Shown in pieces: positions 7,036-14,600 of a stretch of 20,461 bases of DNA (positions are counted from its first letter, which is position 1; each line of letters starts with the position of its first letter). The notes under the pieces are model-generated. The model worked only from the letters and a program-made list of their open reading frames with translations. It did not search any database and was not told the origin of the DNA. The stretch is from contig CAZVFX010000127.1 in the NCBI GenBank assembly GCA_964626565.1, positions 1 through 20,461 on the forward strand, read 5' to 3'. Both the position numbers and the translations under genes were made by a program. This DNA comes from CAZVFX01 sp964626565. GTDB taxonomy: Bacteria; Myxococcota_A; UBA9042; CAIXZC01.

Positions 7036-8493
7036 CTACCCCCTCGCCACTCCCCAGGATGTGCCCTCCGGCGTATCCTGCACCGTGATGTTTCGAGCCA
7101 GCAATTCATCTCGAATGCCGTCGGCCGCGGCAAAGTCACGGTCCTTTCTCGCCTGAGTGCGGTCGGCCAGCTTACCCTCAATCCAGCCCACGTCCAACTC
7201 AAGGCGCACAACGTCCCGCGCCCTGATCTCTTCCAGCGCCTCTGCAGGGTCCTTCTCGAGGATTCCAAAGATCCCGGCGGCCTTGGTGATCACCTCGCGC
7301 ATACGCCTGAGGGTAGTGATGCGGCCTTGCAGTTTCTTCTTTTTCGCCGACCACTCGTTGCCGGCGCGGAACAACTCGAACAGGTGGCCCAACGCCGCGG
7401 CCGAGTTGAAGTCGTCGTCCATGGCCTGCTCAATCTCTTCTTCCACCTTCTCCGTGCCCGGGTAGAGATTGTCACCTTCGTTCCCGCCCATCTCGATGGC
7501 ACGGTCCAACTTCAGCAGCGTCTCATACATGTACTCGATGCGACCGGTAGCCTCGTCCAGGTTTCTCGAAGAGTAGTTAATGGGGCTCCGGTAGTGGGTC
7601 GACAACAGGAAGGTGCGCACAGCTTCGGGGTGGTACTTCGTCAGCACCTCCTTGATGGAGAAGAAGTTGCCCAGCGACTTCGACATCTTTTCTTCGTCAA
7701 CGTTTACGAAGCCGTTGTGCATCCAGTATTTGACGAACTTCTGCTGCCAGGCCGCCTCCGACTGGGCGATTTCGTTTTCGTGGTGGGGAAACACCAGATC
7801 CTTGCCGCCGCCGTGGATGTCGAACGATTTGCCCAAGTGCTCCGCACTCATGGCTGAACACTCGATGTGCCAACCCGGACGCCCTTTCCCCCACGGGGAG
7901 TCCCACGCCGGCTCTCCTTCCTTCGAGGGCTTCCACAACACGAAGTCCAGCGGGTTCTTCTTGTTGGTGTCGGTTTCCACCCGCTCGCTGGCGCCGGCCA
8001 TCATGTCGTCCAGGTTGCGGCGGCTCAGGTAGCAGTACTTTGGGAAACTGTCGATGGCGAAATAAACCGAGCCGTCGTCGGTAGCGTAGCCGTGTCCGTT
8101 TTCCAGCACGTGCTCGATGAGGTTGACGATCTGGGGGATGTGGTCTGTCACTCGGGGTTCGATGTCGGGCCGGGCACAGCACAGCGCATCCATGTCGTCG
8201 TGGTAAAGCTCAATGTTGCGGTCCGCCAGTTCGGTGACCGGGATCCCCATTTCGTTGGCCCGCTTGATTATCTTGTCGTCCACGTCGGTGAAGTTGCGTA
8301 CGTACTTGACGGCAAAGCCGCGGTGCAGAAGGTACCGATAGATGACGTCGAAGGCAACGTAGCAGCGGGCGTGGCCGATGTGGCTGGTGTCGTAGACGGT
8401 AACACCGCACACGTACATGCCGATCTTGCCCGGCTCGAGCGGCTCCAGTTCATCCTTCTTCTTCGACCACGTGTTGTACAATCTCAATGCCAT
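7036..8493 (-). CDS. cysS: Cysteinyl-tRNA synthetase
   Basis: The product has 485 residues with the start at 8493, preceded by GAGGAC about six bases upstream. An in-frame ATG at 8541 adds 16 residues unlike the family and has no ribosome binding site. It is a class I synthetase that charges tRNA-Cys. It shows the HIGH motif (SHIGHAR, 38-41) and KMSKS (269-273). The zinc site matches the family: Cys29, Cys212 (GWHIECSAM), His237 and Glu241 (HHENE). The C-terminal helical and DALR-like region appears complete. It is the first gene of the cysS-def-fmt block. The 99 bases between it and the upstream PEGA gene hold no strong promoter or terminator that I can see, so read-through from the PEGA gene is possible. 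Confidence 0.97.
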   Translation of the reverse strand: MALRLYNTWSKKKDELEPLEPGKIGMYVCGVTVYDTSHIGHARCYVAFDVIYRYLLHRGFAVKYVRNFTDVDDKIIKRANEMGIPVTELADRNIELYHDDMDALCCARPDIEPRVTDHIPQIVNLIEHVLENGHGYATDDGSVYFAIDSFPKYCYLSRRNLDDMMAGASERVETDTNKKNPLDFVLWKPSKEGEPAWDSPWGKGRPGWHIECSAMSAEHLGKSFDIHGGGKDLVFPHHENEIAQSEAAWQQKFVKYWMHNGFVNVDEEKMSKSLGNFFSIKEVLTKYHPEAVRTFLLSTHYRSPINYSSRNLDEATGRIEYMYETLLKLDRAIEMGGNEGDNLYPGTEKVEEEIEQAMDDDFNSAAALGHLFELFRAGNEWSAKKKKLQGRITTLRRMREVITKAAGIFGILEKDPAEALEEIRARDVVRLELDVGWIEGKLADRTQARKDRDFAAADGIRDELLARNITVQDTPEGTSWGVARG

Positions 8494-8592
8494 CTTCGTC
8501 CTCAACGCATGCGGGTTTGATACAATACGATCAATCACCAAGGAATTTCGTGATTTACGGGCGCGAAGTCAAGGAGTTTTCACCCCGGGGGC

Positions 8593-10989
8593 TTACTTGA
8601 GGCGGTATTCCAGTCCGGCTGCCACACCCCAGTCGAAATCCTCTCTGGGAACAACTGCGAACCCGCGGACGTAGGGCACCCACGGTGAAAACTCGTCCAC
8701 GGACAGCGCCAGTGCGGGGCGTGCGGCGATGGAGAATTCCTCCAGTTGGGGTAGTGATTTGGCGTCATAGAAGGTGTGTCTCGCCGCGTCGGCGGAGACC
8801 CCTTCCAACAGCAGGCCCACGCTGCCGGTCAGGTTCACAAGCGGCAGGTCGAGGCGGTACGCCGGCCCCAGGCACAGTGCGTACACCATGGCCGACTCCA
8901 CCACCAGGTCGAGGTTGTTGAGGGGGACCCCATCCACGAAGGTGCCGCTGGTATCCTGCTGGAATTTGACTGAGGGGTCTCTCATGGAGAATAACATCTG
9001 GCCGTCCAGAAAGACGTGCAGCCCCGCGGTGAAATAGTACGCGGCCCCGAGTTCGAATCCGGCAAAGGTCGGCGGGTGGGATGTGTCCACCGACGCACTG
9101 CTCTTGGAGAACACAGGCTGGTAGAGGCGCGTCGCCGCACCCAGTCGGAACGCGGCCAGCGGCCTCTCCACCGGCTCCTCAACCTCGGGCGGTTCCGGTT
9201 TCTCCACCACGATGGGCTCAATTGCGGGCGGGGGCTCCGGCTCCACCTTCTTCACCGTTTCCACCAGGGGTAGTTCCGGGATCGCCACCACCGGCTTCGC
9301 TTTTTCTTTCAACTCCAACCCGTATTGCATGGTTAGAGTTTTGGCCGTCTCATCCTTGAAAATCACCGGTACCTTTAGCGATGCCGGTTCAAAGCCTTCC
9401 TTGCGCGCGGACAAGGTGTAGTAGACGATGCTGTTCTTCACCGGTTGTACCTGGGTGAACACCACCGGCCGGTTCTTTTTGACCACTCCCATGGGAATGT
9501 CGTTGACGAGCACCTCGGCGCCCACCGGGTCGGAGGAAATGAGGAAAACTTGCCCGAACACGATGGGAAGCTGCACGTTGAGCACATAAGTGTATCCGGG
9601 AGCGCCCAGGGGGCAGAGGTAGGTGTCGGGCACGGAGGTCGCCCACGACTTGTCCAGCTTGGTCTTGCCGGAACACCCCGATGCCGCGAACCACAGGGTG
9701 ATTTTGCGTTCGGTGAAAAACTGCCGGTTGGCGCCGCCCCGGGGGATTTCTCCCATCCGCTCCACCGTGGGCACATCAAATTCGAAGTCTCCGGACAACA
9801 GCTTGCCCTTGCCTTCCTTCAGTTGGGGGATGCCCAGGTTCTTGTCCGCCACAGTAAGGAACGATGAGTACTGGCGGGCTCGGATGCCGACCTTGGACAG
9901 AGATTTTCGGCCCCACATCGCTATCTTGGCTCTCAATTCGATCTTCTCGCCCGGTGCAATTCTGCCGTCGGAGTTGCCCCGTGAGCTGCCCGTTTCGTCG
10001 TCATCCACCGCGACGCTTGCTAATTTCAGCTCCGGAACCGCAGCCACGTGCACCTTCAAAACGGTGCGGGACTTGGGCCCGCCCGAGGCATCCACGAGCA
10101 TGGCAAAGGAAAGATCCATGGGCCCGGGCAGATCGGGATTAAGGACCACGTCGAACGGCCCCACGGTCGCCCGCTCTCCGGGACTCAGTTCCGGCAGGGG
10201 CAGCCGGTCGGTGAGGACCGCGGCGTGGCGGCACTCGGGAGGGGCTTTGAGCGACTCCTCAGAGCCGGGCTGGGGGCACGGCTGCAGGTTGTTGTCCAGG
10301 GGAACCATGCGGGCCGAGGCGCTCAAATATGGGGAGCCCTTCGAAATATTGATGAGCCCGGCCTTGATTCCGAACACCTCTCCCGGGTCCACGTGCCCGT
10401 TGGCGTTGCCCTCGAACCCCTGGTCCTTGGAAAGCCACACCTTCCCTTTCTCCACCACCAGGTCGCCGACCTTCTTGCCCACTTTCATCTGTCGAAACGG
10501 CACTTTCCCCTTTCGATAAGGCGTGCCCATCATGCTGTTGCAGTAGGTTCGAAGGTACTCCTTGAACTCTCCTGAATTCTGGCCTGTGGCTGCCACGTCC
10601 GCCAGCCGGGTGGCGAGCACCGGATTGTCGGCAACCTGCTGCAGGCAGCGCTGCAGACCTTCCCCTTCCCTGCTGCCCGTGAGCACTGCTTCGAGTCGGA
10701 CTCCCGACAGCGACAGCACGGCCGATTTCAAGGCGTCCACCGCCTTGCCCTCCTGCAGCCGGGAGCCGAAGGCCGAAGAAGCGAACACTGCGTACCTTCC
10801 GTAGTTTATGTCGAGAGTCTCTTGCAGCTTCTCAGACGATGGAGCGCCTTCCCGCTCATCCTCCAGTCCGGCGCTCATGGTAGCCGACGGCCCGGCCTGG
10901 GCCAGGGCCGCGGCCGGCATCACGGCTGCGGCCAGCAGGAAGAGAGCCGCCAAAGATATCGCTCCGCTAAACGCGTGTCGACCAGACAT
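8593..10989 (-). CDS. Secreted PEGA-domain protein with predicted C-terminal beta-barrel
   Basis: The product has 798 residues. The start at 10989 is chosen because GGAG sits eight bases upstream and a Sec signal peptide follows immediately, with a likely cut after AAALA at residue 30. An upstream in-frame ATG (11019) lies at or before the predicted transcription start. Residues about 31-470 are strand-rich and contain a DDDETGSSRGNSDGRIAPGE segment of the type found in secreted beta-sandwich repeats of this bacterial group. A PEGA-like domain spans about 470-560 (SSDPVGAEVLVNDIPMG). A Pro/Glu/Val-rich linker follows at about 560-610 (VEPEPPPAIEPIVVEKPEP). The last 188 residues alternate hydrophobic and polar positions and end LEYRLK, which suggests an outer-membrane beta-barrel of around eight strands. 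Function is unknown; it might tie an extracytoplasmic module to the outer membrane. It is divergent from the zinc-ribbon-like gene. Confidence 0.85.
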   Translation of the reverse strand: MSGRHAFSGAISLAALFLLAAAVMPAAALAQAGPSATMSAGLEDEREGAPSSEKLQETLDINYGRYAVFASSAFGSRLQEGKAVDALKSAVLSLSGVRLEAVLTGSREGEGLQRCLQQVADNPVLATRLADVAATGQNSGEFKEYLRTYCNSMMGTPYRKGKVPFRQMKVGKKVGDLVVEKGKVWLSKDQGFEGNANGHVDPGEVFGIKAGLINISKGSPYLSASARMVPLDNNLQPCPQPGSEESLKAPPECRHAAVLTDRLPLPELSPGERATVGPFDVVLNPDLPGPMDLSFAMLVDASGGPKSRTVLKVHVAAVPELKLASVAVDDDETGSSRGNSDGRIAPGEKIELRAKIAMWGRKSLSKVGIRARQYSSFLTVADKNLGIPQLKEGKGKLLSGDFEFDVPTVERMGEIPRGGANRQFFTERKITLWFAASGCSGKTKLDKSWATSVPDTYLCPLGAPGYTYVLNVQLPIVFGQVFLISSDPVGAEVLVNDIPMGVVKKNRPVVFTQVQPVKNSIVYYTLSARKEGFEPASLKVPVIFKDETAKTLTMQYGLELKEKAKPVVAIPELPLVETVKKVEPEPPPAIEPIVVEKPEPPEVEEPVERPLAAFRLGAATRLYQPVFSKSSASVDTSHPPTFAGFELGAAYYFTAGLHVFLDGQMLFSMRDPSVKFQQDTSGTFVDGVPLNNLDLVVESAMVYALCLGPAYRLDLPLVNLTGSVGLLLEGVSADAARHTFYDAKSLPQLEEFSIAARPALALSVDEFSPWVPYVRGFAVVPREDFDWGVAAGLEYRLK

Positions 10990-11023
10990 ATTGCCACTCC
11001 GTCGCTGTTTATACTCCATCGGG

Positions 11024-11052
11024 ATCTTATCAGCCCGCCAAGGTCGTGTCCA
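11024..11052 (-). promoter_or_regulatory. Candidate sigma70 promoter for the PEGA/barrel gene
   Basis: On the minus strand TGGACA (11047-11052, five of six consensus matches) is separated by 17 bases from TAAGAT (11024-11029, four of six). Transcription would start near 11017, leaving a leader of about 28 bases before the chosen start. Confidence 0.5.
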
Positions 11053-11078
11053 GAGCGTCGTGAACCACACCAAATCAC

Positions 11079-11106
11079 TTGCTTTTATGCCGCTTCCCCT
11101 TATCAT
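11079..11106 (+). promoter_or_regulatory. Candidate sigma70 promoter for the zinc-ribbon-like gene
   Basis: TTGCTT (11079-11084) and TATCAT (11101-11106) are separated by 16 bases. The predicted leader is about 34 bases. It lies in the 157-base divergent gap, back-to-back with the promoter of the PEGA gene. Confidence 0.35.
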
Positions 11107-11146
11107 TAGGCTAGGCTTGTAGCCAAGTCCCGGCGAGGTCGTAAAG

Positions 11147-11557
11147 ATGATCCCCCTGAAAGTGATTTGCCCATACTGCGAAGCAGATTTGATGGACCAC
11201 GAGACCGTTCTCGACGGCAACGCCTCAATCGGACTGAATCTGCGGCTGAGCGAAGAGGTGTTCCCCCTGCATTTGAGCAGTATCTACGGCAGCTTCCGCT
11301 TCGACACCAACGTGCAAGTCGGCATGGGGGAGCAGACCGAACTATTCTGCCCCGCCTGCGACCACGCCCTGGTGGTGAAAAAAGAGTGTGACATTTGCGC
11401 CGCAAGCCTTGCCATGTTGGCCCTGGCGGTCGACGGCGACGTCTACTTCTGCTCCCGTCGGGGCTGCAAGAACCACAAGGTGGAGCTGCGGGACCCCGAG
11501 CGTTCTCTGGGCGAACTGTACGGTGACGTTCAGAAGCAGGGTCTGCAGGAGAGCTGA
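11147..11557 (+). CDS. Small zinc-ribbon-like protein of unknown function
   Basis: The product has 136 residues. The start is supported by GAGGT eight bases upstream. Cysteine pairs occur as CPYC near residue 9, CPAC near 69, CDIC near 81 and a CSRRGC near 101. The CPYC/CPAC couple and the CDIC/CSRRGC couple each look like a zinc-ribbon half-site arrangement. No signal peptide is visible, so it is probably cytoplasmic. The middle (about 20-65) is strand-rich and lacks cysteines. I do not recognise the family; a nucleic-acid or protein-binding zinc ribbon is possible. It sits between the divergent PEGA gene and the giant lipoprotein gene, which has its own promoter, so an operon with the latter is not required. 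Confidence 0.75.
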   Translation: MIPLKVICPYCEADLMDHETVLDGNASIGLNLRLSEEVFPLHLSSIYGSFRFDTNVQVGMGEQTELFCPACDHALVVKKECDICAASLAMLALAVDGDVYFCSRRGCKNHKVELRDPERSLGELYGDVQKQGLQES

Positions 11558-11599
11558 GGCCGCCTCCCCCGACTTACTTTCTGTTGTATATCACTACTG

Positions 11600-11628
11600 T
11601 TGCTACTTACTTAGGCTTTCAATACAAT
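11600..11628 (+). promoter_or_regulatory. Candidate sigma70 promoter for the giant Cys-rich lipoprotein
   Basis: TTGCTA (11600-11605) and TACAAT (11623-11628, five of six) have an ideal 17-base spacer. The region is AT-rich compared with its surroundings. Transcription would start near 11635, giving a leader of about 54 bases. This also supports the ATG at 11689 rather than the in-frame ATG at 11584, which lies upstream of the promoter. Confidence 0.55.
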
Positions 11629-11688
11629 ACAGCAGTACGCTTTCGTCTATGGCCCGCGGTTTCTGCCGGCCGCTGTCGGAGGGAGAGG

Positions 11689-14600
11689 ATGCTGAATCGA
11701 ATATTGTTGGCTGTGGCCGCTGTGTCGATGCTGGCCGCCTGTGGCGGCGGTGGAGGAACCACCGGTTCCGCCGACGGACAAGGAAACGATCAGACGGGGG
11801 AGATCAAGAAGTGGGAGGTGAAGCCCACCGACGCTGTGGAGATCCCTTCCGTTGAGGTCATTTTTGCCGACGTGCACCACAAGGACGAGGGCGGTCAGCC
11901 TGAGACAAAATATGAGTTGCTGGAGATCTCCTTCGACCTGGTGGCCAACTGCTCGGTTCCCCCCTTCGATTTCGGCTGCCCCTGCGATGGCAACACAGAC
12001 TGTGCGGGCGGGTGGTGTGTCGAGGGGCGGGAAGGCAAGGTGTGTTCCCAGAACTGCTACGAGGAATGCCCCGACGACGGGTTTACTTGCGAGGTGCTCA
12101 GCAGCACCTGCCCCGATTGCGAGTACGTCTGCATTCCCAAATGGCTGGGCCTGTGCCGGCCGTGCAACAACAACAGCGACTGCCAGCAGAGCGGCTACTC
12201 CACCGGTTCACTTTGCGTCTCCTGGGAGGCCGATGGGAGTTTCTGCGGGGCCAAGTGTGAGAGCCATCACGACTGTCCTACCGGCTATGACTGCAACGAG
12301 GTGCCCACCGCAGACACCATCGAATTGCAGTGCCAGCCCAAAGCCGGGCTGTGCGCCTGCACGCTGCAGTACGTGGAGGACGGGGCGACCACTGACTGCT
12401 ATTCCGAAAATGAATTCGGCACCTGTTTTGGAGAGCGGTACTGCTCTGCCCAGGGCCTGTCCGACTGCGATGCTCCCCCGGCCGAACCCGAACAATGCGA
12501 CGGCCTGGACAACGACTGCGACGGGGGCGTCGACGAGGAGCAGGACATCTGCGGCGGCGGCAAACTGTGCCTGTGCACCGGTGATGACTGCGGCTGCGTG
12601 TGCCCGGAAGGGATGGTGGACTGCGGTAGCGGCGTGTGCGTGGACCTGCAAACCGACGTGGCCCACTGCGGCGGCTGCAACGATCCGTGCCAGGCGGACA
12701 ACGTCGAGACCTTCGTATGCCAGGGCGGTCAGTGCAAGATCGCCAAATGCCAGGCCGGCTTCGAGAATTTTAACACTTTCCTGCAAGATGGGTGCGAGTG
12801 TCCTATTGAGCCTGAAGTATGCGACGGCGCAGACAACGACTGCGACGGCGCTGTCGACGAAGGCGACGAGATCTGCCCCGGCATAGAAGAGTGCGAGGGA
12901 ACTTGCGAAGACGGGCTGTGCATCTGCCCGGCCGGCTGCGACCTGTGCGACGGTATCTGCGTGCCGCTGCTGGCCTACTGGGACGATCCTTCCAACTGCG
13001 GCTATTGCGGCAACATGTGCGCTCTGGATAACACTGTGCTCCACTATTGCGAGGGCGGCGTGTGTGGGCCGCTGTCCTGCCAGGACGGGTGGGCCAACTG
13101 CGACGGCTGGCCCGCCAGCGGGTGCGAGTGGGAGATCTTGCCGGAAGAGTGTAACTGTGTGGATGATAACTGTAACGGCGACATCGACGAGCAGCCCCTC
13201 ATGGGATGCCCGCCGCCCAAGGTGTGCGAGGGATGTTTGTGCCAGTGTCCGCTGGACAACCCCCTCATCATGGACTGCGGTGAGGCGGGCTGTGTGGACA
13301 TCTCCGCCACCGCGGACCATTGCGGCTGGTGCGATAACTCGTGTACGGACATGGAGTGGCCCGGGGTAAAAACCTATGGCTGCGAAGAGATGATGTGCAC
13401 CATTTTGCAATGTGAGCCCAACTTCTTTGACGTCAACACCCAACAGTGGGACGGGTGCGAGTGCGAAAAGACTTCGTCCGCCGAACTTTGCGACCTTATC
13501 GACAACGATTGCGACGGCGAGATTGACGAAGTTCCCCTCACCGACTGCCCGGCGCCGAAAATCTGCGAGTTCGGCTTCTGCTCATGCCCCCTTGACCAGC
13601 CCAACCTCCAGGAGTGCGAGGTCAACAAGTGCACCGACATTCTGGTCAATCCCGACCATTGCGGCTGGTGCGACAACGATTGTGACGATATGGGACTGGA
13701 GCACGTGATGCAGTACGGCTGCGAAACCGGCATGTGCACCATCGCAGCCTGCCAGTTGCCGTGGGTTGACACCAATGAGTTGATCTTTGACGGCTGTGAG
13801 TGCGAAAAGACCTCCCCCATGGAAGTGTGCGACCTGTTGGACAACGATTGCGACGGCGAGATCGACGAACTGCCCAACAACTGCATTCCGCCCAAGCTCT
13901 GCATGGGTGGCGACTGCATCTGCCCGCCCGACCAGCCCAACCTGCAGGATTGCGGCAACGGATTCTGCACCGATACCTACACCAACGCGGACCATTGCGG
14001 CTTTTGCGGGAATGCGTGCGAACTGCCTAACGTCGGCTTCCAGAAATGCGAAGAGGGGCTGTGTGTGGTCGCAGCCTGCAAGCCGGGGTTCAAGGACTGC
14101 AACACCCAGCCTTTCGACGGGTGCGAGTTCGAGATCAAGCAGGAGGAGTGCAACGGCTTCGATGATGACTGCGATGGCGACATCGACGAAGGGGCCATCG
14201 GCATAGGGCAGCCGTGCGACAGTAACCTTCCCGGACTTTGCAGCAACGGTATTCAGTCGTGTGAGGACGGTTTGCTCAAGTGCAACCCCAACATCCAGCC
14301 GGACCAGTTCCCCGAAGTTTGCGACGGCAAGGACAACGATTGCGACGGCGCCGTCGACGAAGAGAACCCCGGCGGCGGCGGGCCGTGCACCGTGCAGGGG
14401 TTGAGCGGCGAGTGCAAACTCGGGCAGTTGGAGTGCACCAACGGATCCCTCACCTGCAAGCAGGTGGTTTTCCCCCAGGCGGAGATTTGCGACAACAAGG
14501 ACAACGACTGCGACGGCCAGATTGACGGCATGCAGGAAGACTGTTTCACCATGTGTGGAGATGGCAAAAAGACGTGCAACGGTGGCCAGTGGGGAGCCTG

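Noticed and set aside
7035..7268. N-terminal extension of the def open frame
   Set aside because: It overlaps cysS in a different frame, lacks family similarity, and the start at 7034 has a good ribosome binding site.
10990..11220. N-terminal extension of the PEGA-protein open frame
   Set aside because: It would run through the predicted promoter and bury the clear signal peptide that begins at 10989.
11584..11688. N-terminal extension of the giant lipoprotein frame
   Set aside because: It starts upstream of a good -35/-10 pair and would prevent the lipoprotein signal from being N-terminal.
12208..13443. Minus-strand 411-codon open frame, and others antisense to the giant lipoprotein
   Set aside because: They arise from TGC/GAC-rich repeats whose complement lacks stops. 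The Ala/Val/His-rich composition and repeats mirror the plus-strand modules.
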